DNA of 64,000 bases from Rhodococcus tukisamuensis NBRC 100609 (GCF_001894985.1 NZ_BCXG01000021.1:29596-93595), one strand, 5' to 3'. Positions 25,968 through 35,225 are shown, numbered from the stretch's first letter. The notes: generated from the sequence alone by a model not told the origin. Translations and numbers: made by a program.

Positions 25968-26588
25968 ATGCCCAAGGGAGTCCCGCTTCCGGAGAACGTC
26001 CCCGACGACGGTCTGACCACCCGGCAGCGCCGCAACGCGCCGGTGCTGGCCGTGCACACCGGGCCCGGCAAGGGGAAGTCGACCGCCGCGTTCGGGATGG
26101 CGCTGCGCGCCTGGAACCAGGGTTTCGACATCGGGGTGTTCCAGTTCGTCAAGAGTGCCAAGTGGAAGGTCGGCGAGGAGGCCGCGTTCCGCGCGCTCGG
26201 CGACCTGCACACCGCCACCGGCGTCGGCGGCCCGGTGCAGTGGCACAAGATGGGCGAGGGATGGTCGTGGACCCGCAAGAAGGGCAGCGACGAGGACCAC
26301 GCGCAGATCGCGCTGGAGGGCTGGCAGGAGATCGCCCGGCGAATTGCCAACGAGGAGCACCGTTTCTACGTCCTCGACGAGTTCACCTACCCGCTCAAGT
26401 GGGGCTGGGTGGATGTCGACGAGGTGGTGCGGGTGCTGCGGGACCGGCCCGGCAACCAGCACGTCGTGATCACCGGCCGGGACGCGCCGCAGGCGCTGAT
26501 CGACGCCGCCGACCTGGTCACCGAGATGACGAAGGTCAAGCACCCGATGGACGCCGGCCGCAAGGGCCAGCGCGGTATCGAATGGTAG
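25968..26588 (+). CDS. cobO: Cob(I)yrinic acid a,c-diamide adenosyltransferase
   Basis: A 206-residue ATP:corrinoid adenosyltransferase of the CobA/CobO/BtuR family, which attaches the adenosyl group to cobalt. It has the P-loop TGPGKGKST (about residues 31-39), FQFVKSAKW, and the FYVLDEFTYPLKWGW segment of the active site. An ideal AGAAGGAG precedes the ATG. The cobB start overlaps its stop codon region. Confidence 0.94.
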   Translation: MPKGVPLPENVPDDGLTTRQRRNAPVLAVHTGPGKGKSTAAFGMALRAWNQGFDIGVFQFVKSAKWKVGEEAAFRALGDLHTATGVGGPVQWHKMGEGWSWTRKKGSDEDHAQIALEGWQEIARRIANEEHRFYVLDEFTYPLKWGWVDVDEVVRVLRDRPGNQHVVITGRDAPQALIDAADLVTEMTKVKHPMDAGRKGQRGIEW

Positions 26589-28054
26589 AGCCGAGCGGAG
26601 CGACGAGGAGTGTTACAGAGCCGAGCGGAGCGACGAGGAGTGTTACAGAGCCGAGCGGAGCGACGAGGAGTGTCACCACACCCGCGGTCGTGATCGCGGC
26701 CCCGGCGTCGGGCAGCGGAAAGACCACGGTGGCAACGGGTCTGATCGGTGCACTGCGGGCCGCCGGGGACCGGGTGGCGCCGTTCAAGGTCGGTCCGGAC
26801 TACATCGACCCCGGTTACCACGGCCTGGCCGCGGGCCGGGTCGGCCGGAACCTGGACCCGGTCCTGGTGGGCGCCGACCGGATCGGCCCGCTGTACCGGC
26901 ACGGCAGCGCCGGCTGCGACATCGCCGTCGTCGAGGGTGTGATGGGCCTGTTCGACGGCAAGATCTCCGACGTCGCGCCCGACGGCGCCGCCGAGGGGTC
27001 CACCGCGCAGGTGGCCACCCTGCTGGGGGCGCCGGTGGTGCTGGTCGTCGACGCCCGCGGCCACAGCCAGTCGCTGGCCGCGACGCTGCACGGCTTCGCG
27101 ACCTTCGACGCCGGGGTGCGGATCGGCGGGGTGATCCTCAACCGGGTCGGCAGCGAGCGGCACGAGCAGGTGCTGCGGCAGGCCTGCGAGCGGGTCGGGG
27201 TGCCGGTGCTCGGCGCGGTCCCGCGGCTCGCCGAGCTCGCCGTCCCGTCCCGTCACCTCGGGCTGGTCACCGCCGTCGAGCACGGCGACGCCGCCACCGA
27301 CGCGGTGGCCGCGATGACGGAGCTGATCGCCCGGCACGTGGACCTGGCCGCCGTGCGCGCGCTGGCCCGCGCGGGGGCGCCCGGCCCGGCCTGGGACGCC
27401 GTCGCCGAGGTGGGCGGGCCCGGCCCCGCCGCACCGGTGGTGGCGGTGGCGGGCGGCGCGGCCTTCACCTTCGGCTACGCCGAGCACCGCGAGCTGCTCG
27501 AGGCCGCCGGCGCGCGGGTGCGGGTGTTCGACCCCACCGTCGAGCAGCTGCCCGCCGGCACCGCGGCGCTGGTGCTGCCCGGCGGCTTCCCCGAGGAGCA
27601 CGCGCCGCAGCTCGCCGCGAACGCGGAGCTGCTGACCTCGGTGCGCGAACTGGCCCGGCGCGGGATGCCGATCCACGCCGAGTGCGCGGGCCTGCTCTAC
27701 CTGGCCCGGCGGCTCGACGGGCACCCGATGGCCGGTGTCATCGGGGTCGACGCCCAGTTCGGCACGAAGCTGACCCTCGGCTACCGCGACGCGGTGGCGC
27801 TGGGGGACTCCGTGCTGCTCGAGGCCGGTGCCCGGGTGACCGGGCACGAGTTCCACCGCACCCGTCTCGACGTCACCGAGGTGGACGGCTGGACGCCCGC
27901 CTGGGGCTGGCGGGCCGCGGGGGCGTCGACCCGGGAGGGCTTCGCCGGCGGCGGCGTGCACGCGTCGTACCTGCACACGCACCCGGCCGGAAGTCCGCGG
28001 TCGGTGCGCCGATTCGTGGACGCAGCAACAGAATTCGAGGTATCTCATGGGTGA
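26582..28054 (+). CDS. cobB: Cobyrinate a,c-diamide synthase with repeated N-terminus
   Basis: A 490-residue glutamine-dependent amidase acting on the a and c side chains of cobyrinate. The P-loop APASGSGKTTVATGL is followed by the CobB pattern KVGPDYIDPGYH. The C-terminal amidotransferase domain has IHAECAGLLYLARRL (nucleophile cysteine). The first 31 residues are unusual: three copies of EPSGATRSVT encoded by a 30-bp tandem repeat, absent from normal family members, which start near VVIAAPASGSGK. The true start may be the ATG at 26582 inside the cobO end, or a later GTG near 26690. It overlaps the next gene by 8 bases. Confidence 0.92.
   Translation: MVEPSGATRSVTEPSGATRSVTEPSGATRSVTTPAVVIAAPASGSGKTTVATGLIGALRAAGDRVAPFKVGPDYIDPGYHGLAAGRVGRNLDPVLVGADRIGPLYRHGSAGCDIAVVEGVMGLFDGKISDVAPDGAAEGSTAQVATLLGAPVVLVVDARGHSQSLAATLHGFATFDAGVRIGGVILNRVGSERHEQVLRQACERVGVPVLGAVPRLAELAVPSRHLGLVTAVEHGDAATDAVAAMTELIARHVDLAAVRALARAGAPGPAWDAVAEVGGPGPAAPVVAVAGGAAFTFGYAEHRELLEAAGARVRVFDPTVEQLPAGTAALVLPGGFPEEHAPQLAANAELLTSVRELARRGMPIHAECAGLLYLARRLDGHPMAGVIGVDAQFGTKLTLGYRDAVALGDSVLLEAGARVTGHEFHRTRLDVTEVDGWTPAWGWRAAGASTREGFAGGGVHASYLHTHPAGSPRSVRRFVDAATEFEVSHG
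26588..26677 (+). repeat. Three tandem 30-bp repeats at the start of cobB
   Basis: Units begin at 26588, 26618 and 26648. Each unit opens GAGCCGAGCGGAGCGACG and continues with AGGAGTGTTACA; the last unit ends GTCACC. Units 1 and 2 are identical. The length is a multiple of three, so the reading frame stays open. Each unit contains an AGGAG-like ribosome site. Confidence 0.9.
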
Positions 28055-28412
28055 TCTGGTGGTAGGAATCGGCGTCCGGGACGGCATGGACCCGGACGTG
28101 GTGCTCGCCGCGATCAGCGAGGTGATCGACGACCCGCAGGACCTCTTCGCACTGGCGACGCTCGAGCGCAAGGCCACGGAGTCGTCGATCGCCGTCGCGG
28201 CCGCCGAGCTCGGGGTGCCGGTGCTCGGCTTCACCGCCGACGAGCTCGAGGCGGTCGAGGTGCCCACCCCGTCGGGCCGGGTCGCGGACGCGGTCGGCAC
28301 GCCCAGCGTCGCGGAGGCCGCGGCGGTGCTCGGTTCGGGCGGCGGCGACCTGCTGGTGCCCAAGCGCGCCAGAAATGGCGTGACCGTGGCGGTGGCCCGT
28401 AATGTCTGGTGA
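28047..28412 (+). CDS. Cobalamin biosynthesis protein, CobE/CbiG C-terminal type
   Basis: A 121-residue single-domain protein of the CobE/GbiG-C family. It has VVGIGVRDGMDPDVVLAAI at the start, FALATLERKATESSIAVAAA, and the conserved VPVLGFTADELEAVEVPTPS. In CbiG this domain takes part in ring contraction of the corrin; CobE is needed in the aerobic route, though its exact role is less clear. It overlaps the end of cobB by 8 bases. Confidence 0.85.
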   Translation: MGDLVVGIGVRDGMDPDVVLAAISEVIDDPQDLFALATLERKATESSIAVAAAELGVPVLGFTADELEAVEVPTPSGRVADAVGTPSVAEAAAVLGSGGGDLLVPKRARNGVTVAVARNVW

Positions 28413-28445
28413 CCTACGAGACCTACCCCTGTGAAGGAGACCGAA

Positions 28446-29672
28446 GTGCCTGCAGCGGCCGCTGACGAGCCCAACTACCTGGTTGGACTCAACCTGACCG
28501 ACCGTCGGGTGGTGGTCGTCGGCGGCGGCACCGTCGCCCAGCGTCGACTCGGACTGCTCGTCGCGTCCGGCGCGCGGGTGCACGTGGTCAGCCGGGCCGT
28601 CACCCCGGCGGTCGAGGGGATGGCCACCGGCGGCCAGATCACCGTCGAGCTGCGCGACTACGCGGACGGCGACCTGGACGGCGCCTGGTACGCCATCGCG
28701 TGCACCGACGAGCCGGAGACCAACGCCGCGGTCGTAGCCGAGGCGGAGCGCCGCCGGATCTTCTGCGTGCGCGCCGACAGCGCCCGCAACGGCACCGCCG
28801 TCACCCCGGCCACCGCGACGTTCGACGGCCTCGAGGTGGGCGTGCTCGCCGGCGGCCGGCACCGGCGCTCGGCCGCCGTGCGCACCGCGATCGTCGACGC
28901 GCTGCAGTCCGGGTCGATCTCGGACGACGCCGAGCCGCACGTCGCGGGCGTCGCGCTGGTCGGCGGCGGCCCCGGCGACCCGGACCTGATCACCGTCCGC
29001 GGCCGGCGGCTGCTGGCCCGCGCCGACGTGGTGGTCGCGGACCGGCTGGCCCCGCCGGAGCTGCTGGCCGAACTCGGCCCGCAGGTCGAGGTCATCGACG
29101 CCGCGAAGATCCCGTACGGCCGGGCGATGGCGCAGGAGGCCATCAACGCCGCGCTGATCGACAACGCCAAGGCCGGCAAGTTCGTGGTCCGGCTCAAGGG
29201 CGGCGACCCGTACGTCTTCGGCCGCGGCTTCGAGGAGCTCGAGGCCTGCGCGGCGGCCGGGGTCCCGGTCACCGTGGTGCCCGGCATCACCAGCGCCATC
29301 TCGGTGCCGTCCGCGGCCGGCATCCCCGTCACCCACCGCGGCGTCACCCACGAGTTCGTGGTGGTCAGCGGGCACGTCGCGCCGGACCACCCCGACTCGC
29401 TCACCGACTGGTCGGCGCTGGCCCGGCTCAAGGGCACCCTGGTGCTGCTGATGGCCGTCGAGCGGATCGAGAAGTTCGCGGACGTGCTGATGGCGGGCGG
29501 CCGGCCCGCCGAGACGCCGGTCACCGTGGTGCAGGAGGGCACCACCCGCTCGCAGCGGGTGCTGCGCGCCGACCTGGCGACCGTCGCGGCCCGGGTCCGC
29601 GAGGAGGAGATCCGGCCGCCGGCGATCATTGTCATCGGGCCGGTGGCGGGCTTTTCTGTTGACGCTGGGTAA
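28446..29672 (+). CDS. cysG: Fused precorrin-2 dehydrogenase and uroporphyrinogen-III C-methyltransferase
   Basis: A 408-residue two-module enzyme. Residues about 10-170 are a siroheme-synthase N-terminal NAD-binding domain (VVVVGGGTVAQRRLGLLVAS). Residues about 180-405 are the SAM-dependent methyltransferase with VALVGGGPGDPDLITVRGRR, VVRLKGGDPYVFGRGFEE and VVPGITSAISVPSAAGIPVT. It makes precorrin-2 for B12 and siroheme. The GTG at 28446 was chosen over 28431 because AAGGAG lies six bases upstream of it. It closes the riboswitch operon. Mycobacterial CysG is of similar length (405). Confidence 0.93.
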   Translation: MPAAAADEPNYLVGLNLTDRRVVVVGGGTVAQRRLGLLVASGARVHVVSRAVTPAVEGMATGGQITVELRDYADGDLDGAWYAIACTDEPETNAAVVAEAERRRIFCVRADSARNGTAVTPATATFDGLEVGVLAGGRHRRSAAVRTAIVDALQSGSISDDAEPHVAGVALVGGGPGDPDLITVRGRRLLARADVVVADRLAPPELLAELGPQVEVIDAAKIPYGRAMAQEAINAALIDNAKAGKFVVRLKGGDPYVFGRGFEELEACAAAGVPVTVVPGITSAISVPSAAGIPVTHRGVTHEFVVVSGHVAPDHPDSLTDWSALARLKGTLVLLMAVERIEKFADVLMAGGRPAETPVTVVQEGTTRSQRVLRADLATVAARVREEEIRPPAIIVIGPVAGFSVDAG

Positions 29673-29675
29673 CGT
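29670..29675 (+). promoter_or_regulatory. Probable -10 element for leaderless efpA mRNA
   Basis: TAACGT overlaps the cysG stop codon and ends eight bases before the efpA GTG, suggesting a separate leaderless transcript. Confidence 0.4.
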
Positions 29676-29683
29676 GATCGTCC

Positions 29684-31162
29684 GTGCCTGAAACCACCGC
29701 AGTGAAGTACCCCGTGACCACGAGGGCATTCGGGCTGGCCATCGTCGTCCTCGGCGGCATGCAGCTCATGATGGTGCTCGACGGCACCGTCGCCTCCCTG
29801 GCCCTGGCCCGCATCCAGGACGACCTGGTCCTGAGCGACTCCGGCCGGAACTGGGTGATCACCTCGTACGCGCTGACCTACGGCGGCCTGATGCTGCTCG
29901 GCGGCCGGCTCGGCGACGCGTTCGGGCGCAAACGGGTCTTCATCGGCGGTGTCGCGCTGTTCACCCTGGCCTCGCTGTTCTGCGGGATCGCGGTGGGGGA
30001 GTTCACCCTGATCGCCGCGCGCGCCCTGCAGGGCGTCGGCGCCGCGATCGCCTCGCCCACCGCGCTGGCCCTGGTCGCGACGACGTTCGCGCCGGGCCCC
30101 GTGCGCAACCAGGCGATCGCCATCTTCGCGGCGATGACCGGGATCGGGTCGGTCACCGGCCTGATCGTCGGCGGGGCGCTGACCGAGGTGTCCTGGCGGT
30201 GGATCTTCCTGATCAACGTGCCGATCGGGCTGCTGATCATGGGGCTGGCATTCGGCTCGCTGGTGGAGACCAGCGCCGAGCGACTGCGCCTGGACGTCCC
30301 CGGCGCGATCCTCGCGACCCTCGGCTGCACCGGCATCGTGTTCGGGTTCACCGAGGGCGCCGAGCTGGGCTGGGCGAGTCCCGCGGTGATCGTCGCACTG
30401 GTCGGCGGCGCCGCGCTGCTGGCGGCGTTCCTCGTCGTCGAGCGCCGGGCCGAGAACCCGCTGCTGCCGTTCTCGCTGTTCCGCAACCGGGACCGGGTCG
30501 CGACGTTCGCGGCGATCGCGCTCGTCGGCGCGGTGATGTTCAGCCTGGCCCCCTTCGTCGCGCTGTTCGTCCAGGACATCCTCGACTTCACCCCGCTGCG
30601 CGCCGGCCTGGCGTTCGTGCCGTTCGCGTTCGGGCTCGGCGCGGCGGCCTTCGTGGCGTCCAAGCTGGCGGTGCGGATCCAGCCGCGCTGGCTGGTGGTG
30701 ACCGGCACCGTGATCACCGCGCTGGGGCTGTTGTACGGCTCCACGCTGGACTCCTCGTCGAGCTACATGCAGGACATGTTCGCGCTGGTCGTGGTGATCG
30801 GCTTCGGCGTGGGCCTGGCCGTCGTGCCGCTGCCGCTGTGCGCGATCGCCGGGGTCGGGCAGCACGAGATCGGCCCGTTGGCCGCGATCGCCCAGGTGGC
30901 GCAGGTGCTGTTCGGCCCGATCGGGTTGGCGATCGTCGGCGCGATGGCCACCTCGCGGACCCTCTCGCTGGGCGGCATCTCGGGCCCGGCGGCCGACATG
31001 ACGCCGGACCAGCTCGACGCACTGAGCTCGGGCTACACCTTCGCGCTGCTCGGCTGCGCGATCTTCGCCGCGCTGGCTGCCGTCGTCGCGCTGTTCATCC
31101 GGTTCACCCCCGAAGAGGTCGCGCAGGCGCAGGCCGCGGAGAAGGCCGCGCAGGAGGCGTAG
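29684..31162 (+). CDS. efpA: EfpA-like MFS efflux transporter
   Basis: A 492-residue, 14-helix major facilitator protein. Key segments are VLDGTVASLALARIQDDL in helix 1, the motif A loop GGRLGDAFGRKRVF, and GVGAAIASPTALALVATTF. EfpA of M. tuberculosis (Rv2846c), located in the same order after cysG, is an essential exporter linked to drug and lipid efflux. The gene position makes orthology likely. The GTG start is apparently leaderless. Its stop codon lies in the recurring TAG hairpin. Confidence 0.9.
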   Translation: MPETTAVKYPVTTRAFGLAIVVLGGMQLMMVLDGTVASLALARIQDDLVLSDSGRNWVITSYALTYGGLMLLGGRLGDAFGRKRVFIGGVALFTLASLFCGIAVGEFTLIAARALQGVGAAIASPTALALVATTFAPGPVRNQAIAIFAAMTGIGSVTGLIVGGALTEVSWRWIFLINVPIGLLIMGLAFGSLVETSAERLRLDVPGAILATLGCTGIVFGFTEGAELGWASPAVIVALVGGAALLAAFLVVERRAENPLLPFSLFRNRDRVATFAAIALVGAVMFSLAPFVALFVQDILDFTPLRAGLAFVPFAFGLGAAAFVASKLAVRIQPRWLVVTGTVITALGLLYGSTLDSSSSYMQDMFALVVVIGFGVGLAVVPLPLCAIAGVGQHEIGPLAAIAQVAQVLFGPIGLAIVGAMATSRTLSLGGISGPAADMTPDQLDALSSGYTFALLGCAIFAALAAVVALFIRFTPEEVAQAQAAEKAAQEA

Positions 31163-31176
31163 GCGGCTGCGCCGCC
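31160..31176 (+). repeat. Stop-codon hairpin copy 3
   Basis: The efpA stop reads TAGGCGGCTGCGCCGCC, differing by one loop base from the copies near 4060 and 19641. Confidence 0.55.
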
Positions 31177-31282
31177 CGGGCGCGGATGTCCTAGACCCGT
31201 CAAACGCGCACGAGCAGCGAAGCTGCCGGGTCTGGCGGCGCGCGGCGCCCGAAATGTCCTGGCTGAACGGTCCGCCGCGCCG

Positions 31283-31288
31283 TAATGT
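31283..31288 (+). promoter_or_regulatory. Probable -10 element for leaderless hen1 mRNA
   Basis: TAATGT ends seven bases before the GTG at 31296, where the family-typical N-terminus MLLTLTATA begins. Confidence 0.5.
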
Positions 31289-31295
31289 GCGCTCG

Positions 31296-32690
31296 GTGCT
31301 GCTCACACTGACCGCCACTGCAACAGTCGATCTCCCGGACGCCACGGACCTCGGCTACCTTCTGCACAAGCATCCCGACCGGGTGCAGGTGTTCGAGCTG
31401 ACTGTGGGCACCGCGACCGTGCTGTACCCGGAGTCGACGCCGGCGCGGTGCACCGTGGCGTTGATTCTCGACGTCGACCCCATCGAGTTGGCGCGCAGCA
31501 AGTTCCGCCGAGGCAGTGACGGTTTCGCGCTGGGCCAGTACGTCAACGACCGACCGTACGCCGGGTCGTCGATGCTGGCAGTTGCCCTGTCGAGGGTGTT
31601 CAAGTCCGCGCTGGCAGGGGTCTGCAAGACGCATCCCGACCTTGCGGAAACGGTGATGCCGCTGCACGTCACGATCCCGGCGATGCCGGCCCGCGGCGGA
31701 GCCGACCTGCCCGGCCGGCTCTTCGAGCCGCTCGGCTGGGACGTGACGGCGGAGCCGCTGCCGCTGGACGAGACGATTTCGCAGTGGGGCGACGCGGACT
31801 ACGTCCGACTGGAACTGAGCGGCACCGCGACCCTGTCGGCGGCACTGCGCCACCTGTACGTGCTGCTGCCGGTGCTCGACGACGTCAAGCACTACTGGGT
31901 CGGCGAGGAGGAGGCCGACAAGCTGGTGCGGATGGCCGGCGAGTGGCTTGTCGATCATCCTGAGACCGGGCTCATCGCCTCGCGGTACCTGGCGCACCGC
32001 CGCGAACTGGTGGCCTCGGTCGTCGATCGACTGGCCGAGGAGGCCGCGGTGCCCGGCGACGAGGTGCCCGCATCCAATGCGAGCCTGGCCCAGCTGCGCC
32101 AGGATGCTGTGCTGACGACCCTCGAGGACCTCGGCGTGGCCAGGGTCGTCGACCTGGGCTGCGGCGAGGGCCGACTGCTGCGGGAGATGCTGGCCCGGCC
32201 GGCGTTCACCAGGATCGTCGGCGTGGACGTCAGCGACAGCGCCCTCCGCAGGGCGGAACGACGGCTCGGCATCGACGAGCTGCCGGATCGTCAGCGGGAC
32301 CGGATCGCGCTGCTGCAGTCCTCGGCCACCTACCGCGACGCTCGGCTTCGCGGCTTCGACGCGGTGGTGCTGATGGAGGTCGTCGAGCATGTCGACGAGC
32401 CACGACTGCCCGCACTGGTGCGGTCGGTGTTCGGCGACATGCGGCCGCGAGTCGTACTGGTGACCACGCCCAACGCCGAGTACAACGTGCTCTACCCGAA
32501 CCTCGCGCCGGGCGCCTTTCGGCATCCCGATCACCGGTTCGAGTACACCCGAACGCAATTCGAGTCCTGGGCGTCGGAGATCGCGGCCACCCACGGCTAC
32601 GACCCGACCTTCACCGGGATCGGCGAGAACGACGAGACCCACGGCGCGCCCACCCAGATGGCCGTCTTCACCCGAAAGGAGGGATCGTAA
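31296..32690 (+). CDS. hen1: Hen1 3'-terminal RNA ribose 2'-O-methyltransferase
   Basis: A 464-residue enzyme that methylates the 2'-OH at the 3' end of a broken RNA before sealing, so the repaired tRNA resists renewed cutting. The N-terminal bacterial Hen1 domain reads MLLTLTATA...TDLGYLLHKHPDR. The C-terminal methyltransferase has the SAM motif VVDLGCGEGRLL (D286) and the metal-binding MEVVEHVDEPRL. GTG 31296 was chosen, not ATG 31254, because it gives the conserved N-terminus and has a -10 element just upstream. The pnkp gene starts directly after its stop. Confidence 0.93.
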   Translation: MLLTLTATATVDLPDATDLGYLLHKHPDRVQVFELTVGTATVLYPESTPARCTVALILDVDPIELARSKFRRGSDGFALGQYVNDRPYAGSSMLAVALSRVFKSALAGVCKTHPDLAETVMPLHVTIPAMPARGGADLPGRLFEPLGWDVTAEPLPLDETISQWGDADYVRLELSGTATLSAALRHLYVLLPVLDDVKHYWVGEEEADKLVRMAGEWLVDHPETGLIASRYLAHRRELVASVVDRLAEEAAVPGDEVPASNASLAQLRQDAVLTTLEDLGVARVVDLGCGEGRLLREMLARPAFTRIVGVDVSDSALRRAERRLGIDELPDRQRDRIALLQSSATYRDARLRGFDAVVLMEVVEHVDEPRLPALVRSVFGDMRPRVVLVTTPNAEYNVLYPNLAPGAFRHPDHRFEYTRTQFESWASEIAATHGYDPTFTGIGENDETHGAPTQMAVFTRKEGS

Positions 32691-35225
32691 GTGAGCGTCT
32701 TCGAGATCCCCGAGCCGTCGCTGGTCGTGCTCGTGGGAATCAGCGGATCAGGCAAGTCGACCTTCGCAGCCGAACATTTCGGTCCCTACGAGGTGATCTC
32801 GAGTGACCACTGCCGCGGGCTGGTCAGCGACGACCCGAACTCGCAGGCCGCGACGGCCGACGCATTCGAGGTGCTCGAGTTCGTTGCGACCAAGCGCCTG
32901 CGCGCCGGGAAGCTGACCGTCGTCGACGCCACCAGTGTCCAACCGGCGGCCCGCAAGAAGCTGATCGACCTCGCCCGCCGCCATGACGTGCTGCCCGTGG
33001 CGATCGTGCTCGACGTGCCCGAACCGGTGTGCGCGGAGCGCAATGCGGCCCGTGGGGACCGAGCCTTCGACCGCGCCGTGCTGCGTCGTCAGCATCAGCA
33101 GCTCACCCGGTCGCTGCGAGGCCTCCCGCGCGAGGGTTTCCGCGTCGTCCACGTGCTCGACGGGGTCGAGGCGGTCGAGTCGGCGCGGTTCGTCCGGCAG
33201 CCGCTGCGCAGTGACCGCCGCGACCTGCGCGGGCCGTTCGACGTGATCGGCGACATCCACGGCTGCCTCGGCGAGCTCGAAACGCTGTTGGGGGCGCTGG
33301 GATACACGGTGCTCCGTGACGAGCGGGGCCGGGCGGTGGACGCGGTTCCGCCGGCCGGGCGGACCGCGGTCTTCGTCGGCGACTACGTCGACCGGGGACC
33401 GGACTCGCCCGGTGTGCTTCGGCTGGTGATGGGGATGGTCTCCGCCGGGCATGCACTCGGCGTCCCGGGGAACCACGAGAACAAACTGGTGAAGGCGCTG
33501 CGCGGGCAGAAGGTCAGCACCACGCACGGTCTCGACCGCACCCTCGAGCAGTTGGCGGCAGAGCCGGAACAGTTCCGCCGCCAGGTCGCGGACTTCTGCG
33601 ACGGACTGGTCGCACACCTTGTCCTGGACGAGGGACGCCTCGTCGTCGCGCACGCAGGACTGAAGGAGGAGTACCACAATCGCGCATCGGGCCGGGTGCG
33701 CAGCTTCGCGCTCTACGGCGAGACCACAGGCGAGACAGACGAGTTCGGCCTTCCGGTGCGATACCCCTGGGCCGAGGACTACCGGGGCGAGGCGGTGGTG
33801 CTCTACGGGCACACGCCGGTGCCGGAGGTGCGCTGGCTCAACCGCACCGCGTGCCTCGACACCGGATGCGTCTTCGGTGGCGCGCTCACCGCGATGAGAT
33901 ACCCGGAGCGCGAAGTGGTGTCGGTGCCCGCCGAGCGGCAGTGGTACCGACCGGTGAAGCCGCTGCACCAGCCCGAGCCCGATCCGCAGGCCCTCGACAT
34001 CGACGACATCCTCAGGGTCGGGGGAGTGGAGACGGCGACACGCGGGCGGATCTCGGTTCGCCCGGAGAGTGCGGCGGGCGCGCTCGAGGTGATGAGCCGC
34101 TACGCGGTGGACCCGCGGTGGCTCACCTACCTCCCACCGACCATGGCGCCGTGCGCGACCTCCACGCTCCCGGGGTTGCTCGAGCACCCGGCCGAGGCCT
34201 TCGCCGCTTATCGAAAGTCGAAGGTGGGCAAGGTGATCTGCGAGGAGAAGCACATGGGGTCGCGGGCGGTGGCACTGGTGTGTCGCGACGCGTCCGTTGC
34301 CGCGGCGCGCTTCGGGGTCGGCGACGGGCTGTCCGGGATGGTGCACACCCGGACCGGCCGGCGCATGTTCGGCGAGTCGCAGACCGAGCTGCTGGTCGCC
34401 CGGATCGCGGAGGCGGTCGGGGCCGCCGGGTTGTGGGAGGAACTCGGCACGGACTGGGTGCTGCTCGACGCCGAGCTGCTGCCGTGGTCGGCGAAGTCGG
34501 AGGGACTGCTGCGATCGCAGTACGCGGCCGTCGGCGCGGCCGCAACGGCGGACCTGTCGGCGCGCACGGCGGTGCTGGAGTCAGCGTCCGGCCGGGGTCT
34601 CGACGTCGGAGCACTGCTGGCGGGGACTCGGTCCCGTGTCGAGGACGTGGAGCGTTACGTCGAGGCGTACCGGAGGTACGTGTGGCCGACCGACGGCATC
34701 GACGGTGTGCGGCTCGCGCCGTTCCAGCTGCTCGCGACCGAAGGCGCGAGTTACGGTGACCGCGACCACGGCTGGCACCTGGCGGTCGCGGATCGGCTCG
34801 TCGACGTCGCACCGACACTGTTCACGACCACCCGCCGGGTGGTGGTGGACACGGCGTCGCCGGAATCGGAGGCGTCGGGCATCGCGTGGTGGGAGGAGCT
34901 GACCGCGGCAGGCGGTGAGGGCATGGTGGTCAAGCCGTTCGTCAACCAGGGCCGCGACGGCGCCGGGCGAGCGCAGCCCGGCATCAAGGTGCGAGGACGG
35001 GAGTACCTTCGGCTGATCTACGGCCCGCACTACACCGAGCCGCAGAACCTGGCACGGCTGCGCGATCGGAGCCTGGGGCACAAGCAGTCCATGGCGCTGC
35101 GCGAGTACGCGCTCGGGATGGAGGCGATCGACCGGCTGATCAAGGATGATCCGCTGTGGCGGATCCACCAGGCGGTGTTCGCCGTCCTCGCGCTCGAGTC
35201 GGAGCCGGTGGATCCACGCCTGTAG
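32691..35225 (+). CDS. pnkp: Polynucleotide kinase-phosphatase-ligase of the Pnkp/Hen1 RNA repair system
   Basis: An 844-residue three-domain RNA end-healing enzyme. The N-terminal 5'-kinase has GISGSGKST (residues 16-24). The central calcineurin-like phosphatase has GDIHG (D188, H190), GDYVDRGPDS and GNHENK. The C-terminal ligase-like adenylyltransferase has the nucleotidyl lysine K520 in EEKHMGSR and later EGMVVKPF. With Hen1 it repairs ribotoxin-cleaved tRNA; in other bacteria sealing needs both proteins together. The GTG start abuts the hen1 stop (TAAGTG). The pair separates efpA from proS, which are neighbours in M. tuberculosis. Confidence 0.95.
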   Translation: MSVFEIPEPSLVVLVGISGSGKSTFAAEHFGPYEVISSDHCRGLVSDDPNSQAATADAFEVLEFVATKRLRAGKLTVVDATSVQPAARKKLIDLARRHDVLPVAIVLDVPEPVCAERNAARGDRAFDRAVLRRQHQQLTRSLRGLPREGFRVVHVLDGVEAVESARFVRQPLRSDRRDLRGPFDVIGDIHGCLGELETLLGALGYTVLRDERGRAVDAVPPAGRTAVFVGDYVDRGPDSPGVLRLVMGMVSAGHALGVPGNHENKLVKALRGQKVSTTHGLDRTLEQLAAEPEQFRRQVADFCDGLVAHLVLDEGRLVVAHAGLKEEYHNRASGRVRSFALYGETTGETDEFGLPVRYPWAEDYRGEAVVLYGHTPVPEVRWLNRTACLDTGCVFGGALTAMRYPEREVVSVPAERQWYRPVKPLHQPEPDPQALDIDDILRVGGVETATRGRISVRPESAAGALEVMSRYAVDPRWLTYLPPTMAPCATSTLPGLLEHPAEAFAAYRKSKVGKVICEEKHMGSRAVALVCRDASVAAARFGVGDGLSGMVHTRTGRRMFGESQTELLVARIAEAVGAAGLWEELGTDWVLLDAELLPWSAKSEGLLRSQYAAVGAAATADLSARTAVLESASGRGLDVGALLAGTRSRVEDVERYVEAYRRYVWPTDGIDGVRLAPFQLLATEGASYGDRDHGWHLAVADRLVDVAPTLFTTTRRVVVDTASPESEASGIAWWEELTAAGGEGMVVKPFVNQGRDGAGRAQPGIKVRGREYLRLIYGPHYTEPQNLARLRDRSLGHKQSMALREYALGMEAIDRLIKDDPLWRIHQAVFAVLALESEPVDPRL

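Noticed and set aside
26582..26680. Possible CRISPR-like or integration-site repeat at the start of cobB
   Set aside because: Units are directly adjacent with no spacers and keep the cobB reading frame open; it is a simple tandem triplication.
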